DNA from: Candidatus Altimarinota bacterium
GTDB taxonomy: Bacteria > Patescibacteriota > Gracilibacteria > BD1-5 > UBA6164
Direction of reading: 5' to 3'
NCBI GenBank assembly: GCA_020631485.1
Contig: JAHDHC010000007.1
Location: forward strand, 1-63,646
DNA length: 63,646 nucleotides
Position numbers and translations under genes: made by a program. Below are positions 34,703-46,002 of this stretch, piece by piece. A model generated the notes under the pieces. That model was not told the origin of the DNA. It made no database searches and saw only the letters and a program-made list of their open reading frames with translations. Numbering within the stretch: the first letter of the stretch is position 1; each line of letters starts with the position of its first letter.

Positions 34703-36070
34703 CTATCTCATAGCTGTCATACAGTAGTTAGATGTAGAAAATTGTGGCCAAATATTCCCAGAATCTATAAATGTCGGGGTGTTTGGATCTCAGGTACTTG
34801 TCACTCACAATGATGTAGTTATGAGTACTATCTGCTTGTTTGAAGCCTTGTTTACAGGATAAAAAGCTCCAGCTACGGAACTTGATCCATAATTTGTATT
34901 GAGAATATAATTATTTCCATCCCATGAAGCAGATAGTTCAACTGATGAAAAAGTTGTTCACTGCTTTGTAGCCTTTGTCAGATTTGCTATATCAGATTTC
35001 TTATAGTCGTATATAAATACTGGTATTTTATAGTTATCATGAGTGTTTTGAGAGGGATTACAATGAATCATGAGATCTTTATCTTCGTTGTCTATCCACA
35101 TATCTGTAATATTTCATTTGCTCGATATATTGTCTACAAGGCTTGTTATTTTTTCATCATTTCATAAATCAAAAAGATTCGTTGGAGTAGTTGATGCTTG
35201 CATAGTTACATATGTCCATCATCCTCCGTCAGTCGTCATGTCACAATACACTTTGAAAGGATTATTTCCTTCTGGATTGATCGTATATGTACCATCTTGA
35301 CTGGATCATCTCATCTGCTTGATTCTCTTACAGTTTGCAACTGGATTGATCGTCATAAGGCTAGAATCAGTCAAACTATATTCATCAGACATATGAGCTA
35401 TGTATCATGTAGTTGTATTTGTTATGTTGAGCTCTCAATCACTCACTATTGTTCAGATTTCTTGAATCGGAGTATTGTCTGTATCTGTCAATATTCAGAG
35501 CTTCTTCCCCAGTACTGTTGGGATTCTTTCCGAGTAACTATTAGCATATACTCTTCCCTCTCCTGAAAGGGGAGGGATTGAGCGAGGGGTATAACTCGTA
35601 AGATCGGATCATTCCTCAAGAAACCCCAGAAGCTGAAAGTACTTCCTATCTTTTGTGAGATAATAACTGAAATAACTATTATCTTTTGGGTCTTTTCCTC
35701 CCTTCTCAAACTCTATGCTTTCAAGCACACTATTACCAGCATATCACTGGTATCATACGGTACTTCCATTTATCTGAACCTCTACATTTTCTTCTGGGAT
35801 TGGAAGTGCATTTCTCGTAGAATAGAGATTCAGCGCATCTGATATCTTCGTCATCTGGGCGATCCTATTGGTATCTCTTACTCCTATAAGATAACTACTA
35901 TAACTCACAAATCAGATAGTTGCGAGTATTGCGAGAATAGTAACAACCACGATAAGCTCTACAAGAGTAAACCCGCTTACTCCCCTCTCTTTTCAAGAGA
36001 GGGGTTGGGGGTGAGTTCCGAAGCTAAGGGCTGGGGATGGATTAGAAAAGTTTATTTTTTGTGTTTTCAT
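34703..36070 (-). CDS. Type IV pilin-like protein with a fibrinogen-like C-terminal domain
   Basis: 455 aa. Prepilin signal GVSGFTLVELIVVVTILAIL begins unusually late (near residue 31). The preceding leader comes partly from a palindromic repeat (35980-36040). A pilin domain follows; a second repeat (35551-35590) encodes a SIPPLSGEGRVY peptide near residue 165. From about 275, CKRIKQMR, SSQDGTYTINPEG and FKVYCDMTTDGG, followed by a GW-type end, match the start of a fibrinogen beta/gamma-type globular domain, often glycan-binding. A short trailing region with Cys ends the protein. Likely an adhesive filament tip, by inference. Confidence 0.72.
35551..35590. repeat. Palindromic repeat inside the fibrinogen-like pilin gene
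   Basis: CCCTCTCC/GGGGAGGG stem with a GAGGGG tail; in frame, no stop created. Confidence 0.65.
35980..36040. repeat. Palindromic repeat in the leader of the fibrinogen-like pilin gene
   Basis: CCCCTCTCTT/AAGAGAGGGG stem followed by TTGGGGGTGAG; it codes for part of the N-terminal leader before the prepilin signal. Confidence 0.65.
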
Positions 36071-36105
36071 AATAACTATTTATTTCAGTTATATTATAGT
36101 CTAAT

Positions 36106-36141
36106 ACAAAAACATCAAGTCAGATTGACTTGATGTTTTTA
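36106..36141. terminator. Bidirectional terminator between the pilin gene start and rlmN
   Basis: A 13-bp stem AACATCAAGTCA/TGACTTGATGTT around GAT, with A tract left and T tract right. It ends the minus-strand rlmN transcript. Confidence 0.85.
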
Positions 36142-37191
36142 TTTTTCGAGTTTTTCTTTGTTTTTATTCGCAAGTTGTCCGCACGCTGCTGCTATATCAT
36201 CTCACATCGTGACACGGATAGTCGATGGAACTCCATATTCATCGAGTACTTTTTGAAATTTTTGTATGAGAAATTTTGGAGTGGTACTATATTCTACTCA
36301 TCCAGCTCATTCTCAAGGATTGTATGGGATAAAGTTGACATGTGCCATCCTTCACTTGAGAAGTTCTCAGAGTTTGTATGCGAGATGAATATTGTCTGTA
36401 ACTCCGTTGATCATAATATACTCATAGAAAATTCTCTTTCTTGTTTTTTTAGTATATTTATCAAGTGCTGTCATGAGTGTATCAAGTGGATAGGTATGGT
36501 CTACTGGCATTATTTCTCTACGAACCTCATCCGTTGGGGCATGGAGACTTATTGCAAGACTCGTCTGATCAAAATCAGCTGTAAACTTTTCTATTCCTGG
36601 AACTATTCCACATGTAGAAATAGTTACTCTTCTATTACTTAGGTTTATCTTTTTTTGTTCAGTCATTATCTCTATCGCTTTTTTGACATTTGGATAATTT
36701 AAAAACGGTTCTCCCATTCACATAAAAACTATATTTCTGAGGCTCGATCATTCATCATTTAGGAGTTTGGCTGCGTACATTACTTGCTCTATTATCTCAG
36801 AAAAGTGAAGATTTTCAAGAAGTCAGAGCTTCCCCGTAGCACAAAAGGTACAAGCCATGGGGCAACCTGATTGACATGAGATACAAAGCGTATTTCTTCA
36901 TGAGAGGTGGCGCATAATAACTGATTCGATATTGTGTCATTTTGACGTCTTCCACAATATCTTTGTCGTCTGAGAGTCAGCTGATTCGATTTGCTCTTCT
37001 ATCTCCAGTGATTGATAAAAACAGTTTTGATTCAACAGTTCTCTCAAATCTTTTGAAATAGTCTGTATATCGTCAAAGTGTGTGACAAAATTTTTATAAA
37101 TAGCATTCTCGATTTGTGCATAGCGAAATTTCTTGTGACCATGTGACTCAAGAAGTTCTATCAACTTTTCTTCATCGTGTATTGAAAACAT
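36139..37191 (-). CDS. rlmN: Dual-specificity RNA methyltransferase RlmN
   Basis: 350 aa, typical. Radical-SAM cluster in SGCPMACTFCATGKLG, then VFMGMGEPFLNYPNV, TISTCGIVPGI, SLHAPTDEVRREIMPV, YEYIMINGV and a C-terminal RVTMGDDIAAACGQL containing the methyl-carrying Cys. It methylates A2503 of 23S rRNA and A37 of some tRNAs. The leader contains a predicted hairpin transcript (37258-37318), which either is a separate small RNA or controls rlmN by attenuation. Confidence 0.95.
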
Positions 37192-37257
37192 GTTTTATAT
37201 TTGATTAACATGCGACAGTTTAGATATTTTTCATATCTTGTAAAGTCTTTTTTTCAA

Positions 37258-37318
37258 TAAAAAAATAACATACAGCAGAGCTAGGTAAAAGGAGGAAACC
37301 TAAACTCCGTTGTATGTC
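37258..37318 (-). ncRNA. Predicted small RNA with a CCUCC (anti-Shine-Dalgarno) loop
   Basis: On the minus strand a start site is expected at about 37317-37318, 7 nt after a good -10 box. The RNA folds at once: ACATACA pairs with TGTATGT, then a short internal loop, GAG with CTC, a small bulge, and TAGGT with ACCTA. The 11-nt loop reads TTCCTCCTTTT and contains the CCUCC core of the 16S rRNA 3' end. A seven-T tract follows the stem, so the hairpin is also the terminator. The product is about 60 nt. It lies 67 nt upstream of rlmN, so it may instead be an attenuator. Not in any family I recognise. Confidence 0.6.
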
Positions 37319-37324
37319 AAATAC

Positions 37325-37353
37325 ATATTATCACCAAAATCAGTATTTGTCAA
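37325..37353 (-). promoter_or_regulatory. Strong predicted promoter for the small RNA / rlmN leader
   Basis: Perfect TTGACA, 17-nt spacer, TAATAT on the minus strand. This is the best sigma-70-like promoter I saw in the window. Confidence 0.75.
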
Positions 37354-37384
37354 ATATTTTAATTATTTATTTATATTATAAATC

Positions 37385-37413
37385 TTGAGAATTACAAATC
37401 AATGTGCTAATAT
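37385..37413 (+). promoter_or_regulatory. Predicted promoter for the giant polysaccharide-degrading gene
   Basis: TTGAGA, 17-nt spacer, TAATAT, 33 nt upstream of the ATG at 37447; divergent from the small RNA promoter. Confidence 0.6.
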
Positions 37414-37446
37414 GATTCAATAAAGTTTTTAATAAAATACTAAATC

Positions 37447-40400
37447 ATGAAAACCAAGAAAATACTTCTCTGTGTATTCACTATTTGTCTCTTACTTTTT
37501 TTAAGTTCTTGAGTCACTCAAGCTTTTCCAGAAGCAACAAAATGGAAAACAGTAAATGATACCCAAAAAAATACAAGCCCTCTGAGTTCTTGAAAAACTA
37601 TAAAAGAGCAGTTTTGAACTACAACCTACAAGATCCCTCACAATCTTTCTCATGCATATTCGAAAAGAGCAGCATGGAACATAGATGACTCTCTTCTTAT
37701 GCTTTGAGAAAAAATAGTTGATGGAAAAACATATAAGGTTCTCAGAAGTCTCCCTGTAGCAAGTGCAAGAGTCTGGTCCAATACAAATGCAAATACGCTC
37801 TATGGATTTACATACAATACCTGAAAATTTCAAAAAGTAGATGCAAATACATGAAACACTACGCTCGTAAGAGATTTTTCAAGTTATGGAAAGTGTACGA
37901 TATGAGACTATGAATGAAATCTTTCAAATGATGATCAATTTATTCTTTTGAGATGTTGAAATACCCTTATCAGTTACAATCTCAAGACAAATACGATACT
38001 TGGAACAATCACTAAACCATGAAACTTCAATTGGTGAGGTTTTAGTCAGTCGTGAAAATATATACTCGTAGAGAGAAACACCTATCCAGACCCTGATCCA
38101 CACCTCATAAGGTATGATAAAAATCTAAAAAATGCAAAACGTATGCCATGAGGAACACAACATGGAGATTTTTGAGTGGATGGAAATGGAGATGATGTAT
38201 ATGTCATGATTGGTTGGGATTATATTCACTCACTCCATATAGAAGATGCTAAACTCACAAATCTGGCAGGAAAGCCAGCCGCGCATGGACATGTATCGTG
38301 TAGAAATATATATAGACCATGATATTGTTATTTTAGTTCAAACAACTGATCAATTGGATCTGTAAATCTAGATAATTGAAATATTGAATTTTTTTGATTT
38401 CACAGATCAACTGGAAAATCCTATAGTCTTCAGCCTAAAGCTTCTGCAAATGCAAAAGGAACAAAGATCATATATACTTCAGATTGGTTCTGAAAATCTG
38501 CAAAAAATGATTATGTCACCTATACTAACACTAATAATAGTGGTATTATTCCTGCTGCAAGTGCTCTGACACCAAAAGAGTCATGGGCTGATAGTTATAG
38601 TAAAAATGGACAGTGTTACTGTGCTACGACCTATGATCACAACATATGAGGTGTACAAGTAGATACACCACAATGAAAAAAAACGGTAAAACAAATCTGT
38701 GAGAAAATCTGAGTATGACCATGAAAATGAACAAATCCTCTTTATAATGATGTACAGTGTGGGCATGGGCCAGCAAATGATGCCTGAGACGAAGATCCAG
38801 ATAAGTGTCCTGGGAGAGTAGATCAGGGTTCATCTGGCTGTTTTATAAAGTGACCAACTTGGAACTTAGATAAGTATTTCCCGAGTTCTTCAAGTTCATC
38901 AAGCTCTACAAGCTCAAGTTCTAGTTCTAGTTCTAGTAGCTCATGATGATGAGATATCATAATAGATAATGATTTTTCTGATGAAACTGTCTGATCTTAT
39001 ACTGATTCAGACTTTAAAAATGATTCTGACTGGAAAAGTGTAGCCTGGGCAAATATGTATGATAGATGGAGTGTGATTTCCGTAGATGGCGACAAGAAAC
39101 TCCGTGCAAAATTTCCAAAATGAGTCTTTTGACACAAGTATACCTGAGGACAGGCTGCTGTAAACATAGGATCTCATGAAGAAATATATCAGAGTTTTGA
39201 AGTCATGTTTGAACCTTGATATTCATTTAGCAGAACGGGAAAAATAGTGTGAGTAGCAAGTGATACAAAATACAGTTGATGAAATGTCCCAAAAAACGGA
39301 GAAGGATTTTCTTCGAGATTTGTATGGGGTCAAGAACGAATCAGTTCTCCCGAACACAAAGCTTTTATCTATCTCTATCACATGGACCAGAAAAAAACAT
39401 ATGGTGATTTTCTGGATCTATGAGTCGTTCTCAAAACTGGAGTTCGCTATACTTTTAGTCAAAGAATAAAGATAAACACGGGTTCAAATAAAAACGGTAT
39501 TTTACAAGTTTGGGTACGTGAAAATGGTGGACCTGAAAAAATGGTTCTCAACAGAAATGATATTCGTTTTGGGACAAACGGGAGAGGAAAAATACAAAAA
39601 CTGACTGTAGCTCCTTTTCATGGATGAGCTGACTCAAGTTATGCACCAAAAAATACGAGTTATATGCAACTTGATAATTTCATCATCAGTACAAAAAAAG
39701 GAGAAGGATGATCAGGATCTTCCACAAGCTCAAGTTCGAGTTCAAGTTCTAGTAGTTCTTCGTCATCTAGCTCGAGCTCAAGCACATCGAGTTCATCGAG
39801 TACGAGTTCGAGTTCAACAAGCTCATGATCTTGATGATGAAGTTCTTCTAGCGGATGAAGTACCATACAAGTATGTAAAAATGTTATAAAAGAGAGACGT
39901 ATAAAAGTAAGTGACACTCCAGGTGGATGAGGAACTTCTTATGTCAATAATAACTGACAAATATATGTCCCTACATCAAACGCTTGTTATAGTAAAGAGC
40001 CATGACTCATGAGTGCAAGGGAAGCATTTGCAAGAAAATGTGGATGAAAAAAGAGAGTTGACTGTGATCCAGTACAATGATGATTATGGGTATGTTCAAG
40101 TGAACAGATCTGACTCTATACTCCATGAAACAATGCAGGAACAAATGGTCTCAATGTAAACTCTGGAGGACTTGGAAGTTCAGGAAGTCAGTATAGAATA
40201 GAAAAATATACTGAGAGGCAGTGTGAAACAATCAACATATGATGATGAACGAGCTGATGATGAGGAGGATGGAGCAATGAACCATGTAGTGTAGAAAAAG
40301 TATGATACATCACAACACTCGAAGCATACCAAAACACATGTGGTTGAATCCCTATAGACTGTGATGCTCTATCTGATGGAAAATGGATATGTGCATCTTA

Positions 40401-43074
40401 TGAAATAGAGGGAGGAAATAGCTCTTCGAGTGGATGATGGTGATGAACAAGCACGAGTTCTTCAGGTTGATCAGGTTGATGAAGTTCATGAGGAGGCTCT
40501 GGATGATCATGTAACTCAAGTAGTTGAGGAAGTGCTACTGGGAAAGGAGGACTTATCGTTTTTCAAGCAGAAGATACATCTTCAAGCCTCTGAAATTGGA
40601 AAAGAGTCACAGAAGTTTCAGGTTACAGTGGAAGTGGGCATTTGCGTTTTGATGGAAATCATGAAACAAACGGTCCTGCTGACTCCCCTCTTCGTTATAC
40701 TTTCACTGCTGATAAAACCGGTGAATACAGACTCAAGATGAGAATCCAAAGAAGGCCTTACCCATGAAGACATGACTTATCCAATGATGGTTTTGTACGA
40801 CTCGAAGGAGATTTTACAGCATGAAGCTGAGCTCCAACAACTGCTCAACTGAAGCAAAATATAAAATACTATTGAGGGAATACTACATGGGCCTGGAATC
40901 CAGATGGACCACTTGATTTGAATCATAAAAAATATAAAGCAAACTACAACCTTAAAGCAGGTCAGCAATACACTCTTGTACTCTCAGGAAGATCAAGATA
41001 CTGGAGTGTTGATAGAATAGTTTTTGCACATAGTTCCGTGAGTGACGCACAAGCAGAATCTGCAACAAGCTCTGAGATATCTTGAGGAGACGATAATAGT
41101 GGGGATAACTGTAATCCAGGATCGAGTTCATCGGGTGGCTCAAATCGTGAAAAAAATGTATGAATCTATAAGATCTGAGATCTTGTATCGATGCACTATG
41201 ATTATTGTCCTGATCCAGATGATGGGCATGCAACGGTAGCCTGAAAAGCTGTAATAGACTATTATGGTTTTAATCATCATGTTGTTACTGGAACTTGTGG
41301 ATACGATATCATAAGCGAGCATTATGACAAAAAATGAGAAGTAGTAGTGAGATCAACCTATGGTTCAAATTTCCTCAATATGATAGATGACAGGAATGGA
41401 TCAATAGAAAAAACCGCAAATAAGTGGATCGAAATCTTGAAAAACTGAAACACTGTACATGTTGCAGAATGAGGTCAGTCAGACTTCACTGCAGATGTAC
41501 TCAGAAGAGTAAAACAAAAAAATGGAAGCCTCAATCTCAAAAAGGTAAACGTAATACAACATTCATGTGGAAATGCTCAATCCTATAATGAAAAAAACAC
41601 AAGAGCTGCAAATCTCCAGTATGTGAAACAAACAGCAAACTACATGTGTATACCAAATGGGAATGTGAAGTGAAATGGATCTCCATGACTTGGATACATT
41701 TACTCACCGAGCTTTGAACAAAAAGCAAAAGCAAGCTATCTCAAAGACCAATGGAACGTCGCATTTAATTATCTGAATCCGAGTTGTAGCAATCAAGTAT
41801 ATAAGTGTAAGCTCGATTTCTCAGATACTGTAGAACTTCTAAAAGTAAGTGGAGATATGGGACTCAAGGATGTCAATGACTTTGCTACGAAGTTCCTCTC
41901 ACGTACTACTCCCTACCCTTCTAGTTCATGATGATCATGAACTTCATCGAGTGGATGAAGCTCAACTTCGAGTAGTAGCTCTTCTTCGTCATCCTCTAGT
42001 TCGTCGAGCTCTTCAAGTTCATCTTGAGGTGCAGCAGCAGATTGTACTGCAGGATCATTAAATGAGCTCAATAGTTGTCTTTCTAAAGGTTCAAATCAAA
42101 AGATCCAACTTCGTAACAACATACAGTGTTCATGATGAGAGTGTTGTAAAAACTGAGGTGCGATATTTAAGCTCCATGGAAAACAAAAAATTATCATAGA
42201 TGGAGACGGATATACCTTTCTCAGAAAAGACAGACAAAGATCATGTAGCCTTGTAGACGTAAATAACGCAAATAACATCATATTTAAAAACATTGTTTTA
42301 GATGATGATAGAAGTGATCCAGGATGTAAAGTCACCGATAATTGTCCGAGAATGATCTCTCTCAAGTCATCGCAAAACATATGATTTCAAAATGTAGAAA
42401 TCCTAAACTGAAAGTGATATGTACTGTATGGTGATCAACTCAATGGATTTATCTTTGATCAGTCAAAGTTTGAAAATGCTTGAGTCCTTGGACTATATAT
42501 AGGTGAAGCTTGACGTCCATCGTCAAATATCAGGATAACAAATTCGTATTTTGGTGATAATTCAACCAATTGACTGGCTCTCAGATGAGTTACAGGATCA
42601 AATATGTGATCAAATGTAGTCTCTGGAAATATATTTGTGAGAAATCATCATATAGGACAATGGCCTGTTGCTCCTCAATATGGAACTGGACTCACATGAT
42701 GATGACAGGTCTATCTTATGAATATTAATAATGTGACTTTTAAAAACAATGTCATAAAAGATGGAGATTGTGATCTCTGTCTCCCTGCTGCTGGTGCTGT
42801 TACTGGACTTGAGCTATGAGACCCAAGGATCGCAAAATCCGTTACAAACACGCTTGTTGAGAATAATACCATCACTAACAATGCCTGATGGACTATACAT
42901 GCAAATATAGGAGTAGATATAGGAAATGATGTCATTATCAGAAATAACAAACATAGTTGAAATCGTCTCTGAATCAGTGTATGAAATGCAAATCAATCAA
43001 ACAATGGATCAAATGCTCCTGGAGCAACAATCACTTCTGATCCTTGAGTAAAAAAAAAACTAACATCCCAGTAG
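37447..43074 (+). CDS. Multi-domain secreted polysaccharide-degrading protein, main frame (1875 aa)
   Basis: Signal peptide 1 to about 29 (LLCVFTICLLLFLSSG). Modules: a beta-propeller-like region (about 40-385, HVSCRNIYRPGYCYFSS); poly-Ser linker (478-500); a PL14-like alginate-lyase-type module (about 502-748); a poly-Ser linker; two Cys-rich units (about 805-992, CGGKKRVDCD and CGGIPIDCD); a CBM6/35-like module (about 1035-1198, starts VFQAED); an unassigned domain (about 1235-1485); a poly-Ser linker; and a right-handed beta-helix (about 1532-1865, IIIDGDGYTF repeats). The frame ends at TAG 43072 just after a run of ten A. The next frame continues with a second PL14-like module, so the full protein was probably about 2600 aa. 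Module names are family inference. Confidence 0.78.
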
Positions 43075-43958
43075 AAAAACCTCCTATTTCAAAAGTTAGT
43101 CCCGAAAAGCCTGATCAGATACCTGAACGAGAAATACTCTGAGAGCTTATTTTGAAAAATGATTTTTCAAATGAAGATCTAGGGTCATATAACGACACCG
43201 ATATAAAAAGTGACAAAGATTGGAAAAGTGTAAAATGGAGTGATTTTAAAAGTCGTTCGAGCATTATTTCTGCTTCTGGAAATAAAAAGATGCGTGTACA
43301 ATATCCAAAAGGATGAGCTGGAAGTAATTCTGGTGGTTTTACCCTTGTACAGCTATGACAACATGAAGAGTTATACTTCAGACAAACCCTAACGTTTGAA
43401 AAAGGATTTGATTTTGTACAGGGGGGAAAGATTCCGGGTTTAGCATCTGGTGAAAGAACTTGGACAGGATGAAATATCCCAAAAGAAGGTCAATGATATA
43501 GTGCTCGATATATGTGGAGGTCAAATGGTCGAGCAGTATTATATCTCTATCATACAGATATGCCTGGGCCATGGTGAGAAGATATAAATCTCTGATTTAG
43601 TTTTGTTCCATGAAAGAGCTATACTCTTACTCAAAGAATCAAAAAAAATAGCTGAAATGAAAAAAATGGGATTATACAAGTATGGATGAGTGAAAATGGG
43701 TGACCACACAAAAAAGTCCTAGAAAAACTCGATATGAGAACTGGACTTAATGGAAGGTGATATACTGACTCATTGTTGTTCAATACGTTTCACTGATGAA
43801 GTGGTGCATCTTGGGCTCCCTCAGTCACTAGCTATGCTCAGTTTGATGACATAATAATCTCAACTGGAGGATTTTCTGATCTCAATACTGAAAATACAGA
43901 ACAATCAAATAATGGAACAAATGCTCCTGAAGCTCAAGTTAAGCCTAGTCCTTGATAA
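43059..43958 (+). pseudogene. Frame-shifted continuation: second PL14-like lyase module
   Basis: One extra base in the ten-A run at 43050-43059 would carry the upstream frame into this one, which begins KKTNIPVEKPPISKV and has no plausible start of its own. It holds a module clearly homologous to the first one in the upstream part (KGFDFVQGGKIPGLASGE, GYSARYMWRSNGRAVLYLYH, NGIIQVWMSENGGPQKV). This is the better conserved lyase copy. It ends at TAA 43956 in a Pro-rich linker. It is either a broken gene, a slippage-corrected one or a sequencing error. Confidence 0.7.
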
Positions 43959-45274
43959 ACAGCGCCTATTCAGGTCATACCACCAGGAAATTCTGTATGA
44001 GATTCTGAAAAAATTCTGAATAATTTTCAAGTTTCATATGCTCATACAAATAGCCAGATGAATACTATAGATACAAAAGATTGATATGTATATGTAGCTT
44101 TCGTAAAGCCATGACCTAACTGAGATAAGATGTGAAAATACCAGCAGACGGTTGTGATGCAATGAAAACTCAATAAAGAAAAAAATGGACATGGAAATCA
44201 AAAACTATTGATACAATAACTGCATACGATCCGTGGCACAACGCTCCATCAATCGTCGTAGATAAATTGTGATACATCCATATTGCTTACAACATGCATA
44301 ACTTACCATGGCAATACAAAGTCTCTGATAAACCTCACGATATTGAAAGTTTTTCATTTAGATGACAAGAAATGTCTATGACTGATTTCAATAAATATTA
44401 TTTTGAGAATAAGATTTGATTTCCATCTTTATGAACTGCTGATATCCCATGAAATCAGATCAGTTATCCTGCATTTTACAAAGACAATGACTGAGAGATT
44501 TATATAACTTATAGATTTGCGGCACAACCAAAAAGAGCTTTTAGTGAAAGGATGATGAGTAGTTGAATCGCAAAATATGATACAAATAGCAAATCATGGA
44601 AGGCTATATGAGCACCTCATCCTGTGAAAAAGTGATATGACTATGATCAAAAATCATGAGCTCCTTCTGAGCCTACAGTTTTTGCTGGAAAGCAATGATG
44701 GACCTCATACTTTCCTCAATTATCATTTGATAAATATGATAATATGCACTTTGTAGGAGTTTGGAGGTCTGGTATAGCCTGAGCTATTACCGCACGTCCT
44801 TGTTATCTATTTTCACGTGATCAATCAGTATTTAGAACTGCGAGCTGAAAGATCCAAAATCTTCCTCTAGAGCCTGAAGACTGTAGTAACATAAGTCCAG
44901 TTCCAAACACTCAAAGTCTGAGTAGTATAAGTAGTTTTACGGTACAATCAGATGGAACTCCACATTATTCTGTACTTTTAAATGGAAAAGGAACATACAT
45001 ATATTCTTTTCAAAACGGAGCACGGAAGTCAGAGTTATTCCCAGGAAAAGCTGTAGAGCTTTTTGCAGACGATGATAATAATATATATGGGATAACAAAC
45101 TGAGTACAGATTCTCAAAAAATCTCCATGATGAAGCTGGAAAACGATTTCTCAATGATGAGAATCTTGCTGATACTATAATAGATATAGTCTCAACGAGG
45201 ATAAAAGTATCGTGTACATACACACACACTGATGTACAACAACTTCTTCCGTTCATGCAGTGAGACTCAAATAA
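43959..45274 (+). pseudogene. Frame-shifted continuation: BNR-4-like module
   Basis: The frame continues after TAA (GNSVGDSEKILNNFQ, DGYVYVAFVKPG). At a seven-A run (44179-44185) it must gain one base to reach the frame 44186-45274: DPWHNAPSIVVDKLGYIHIA, YNMHNLPWQYKVSDKP, then SYPAFYKDNDGEIYITYR. This matches the BNR-4 propeller family, members of which cleave ulvan or rhamnogalacturonan. It ends cleanly at TAA 45272. The upstream stop and the frame change leave it without a good start, so it is probably expressed only if read as part of the upstream gene. Confidence 0.65.
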
Positions 45275-45291
45275 ATTAACATGATAAAATT

Positions 45292-45317
45292 AAAAAAGAG
45301 CAAACTATTGCTCTTTT
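45292..45317. terminator. Bidirectional terminator between convergent genes
   Basis: Stem AAAAAGAGCAA with TTGCTCTTTTT around ACTA. Confidence 0.85.
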
Positions 45318-45331
45318 TGAGTGAAAGTTGA

Positions 45332-45808
45332 TTAACTTTTTATATTTTTTCTAAACGATTCATATCTCGCAAGTAAGGAATCTTTGAGTCCTTTTGCTTT
45401 TTGAGGAGCATCTTCTGTAAGGTTTTCGAGCTGTCATTTCTTTGCATCGTAGAGATTTTGGAGTTTTTCTGTCATTATATCGAGACTCTCTTCAGGATTT
45501 TGTTTCATCTCTCCGAGCATTTTTTCACCTTCCTCTTTATACTCAAGTACTATTTTTTTTAGATTTTCTTTTTGTTCTGAGAGATAGGCTTTATTCTCTT
45601 CGGTCATATATTTTGCATCGAGTTCTTTGAAAAGATTCTTATGAGTCTCAGTGAAATGCTCGAGAATCATAGGTTTTGTATCTTCTCCAGCGAGCTTTGC
45701 TTCTTTAAGTTTTTTACGAAATGCACTGTTTTTACTTCAGCCGTATGTTGAGTTTATAACATTTCATACAATGTAACCGAGTCATAATAGTAAAATTTTC
45801 CCTTTCAT
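45332..45808 (-). CDS. YtxH-like membrane-anchored coiled-coil protein
   Basis: 158 aa. A short N-terminal membrane helix (KGKILLLGLGYIVGNVINS) is followed by a basic stretch and a long charged helix (LDAKYMTEENKAYLSEQKEN and onward), predicted coiled coil. The architecture fits YtxH-type small stress-related proteins, but the motif is weak. Joined across TGA-Gly codons near both ends. It faces away from the Clp gene, whose promoter lies in the shared upstream region. Confidence 0.5.
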
Positions 45809-45896
45809 ATACTTTGAGTCTAAAAAATAATAGAAAAATTATACTGAAAGATACAGCTTTTACAAAAACTTTTTAACATCATTTTCCTGGCTTTTC

Positions 45897-45925
45897 TTGC
45901 ATAAAATATATTATCACGATAATAT
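45897..45925 (+). promoter_or_regulatory. Predicted promoter for the Clp ATPase gene
   Basis: TTGCAT, 17-nt spacer, TAATAT. The -10 region sits in a short dyad, ATATTATCACGATAATAT, that could be an operator. The leader is about 75 nt. Confidence 0.5.
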
Positions 45926-46002
45926 GGTTTATGATTTCTATAGTACGAGTTTGTATCACAAATTCAAAACATCAGATATCACTAAATACTAATAAAAGAT
46001 AA

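Noticed and set aside
36130-36642. 170-residue plus-strand ORF rich in Cys, Ser and Phe
   Set aside because: Antisense of rlmN, which has the full radical-SAM motif set.
37268-37317. Small SRP RNA at the hairpin upstream of rlmN
   Set aside because: It lacks the conserved SRP helix 8 (GGAA-type tetraloop with its flanking bulges) and is too short.
38879-42030. Several simple-sequence tracts (AGT/TCA/AGC repeats)
   Set aside because: They encode poly-Ser linkers between modules of the large secreted protein and are not intergenic microsatellites.
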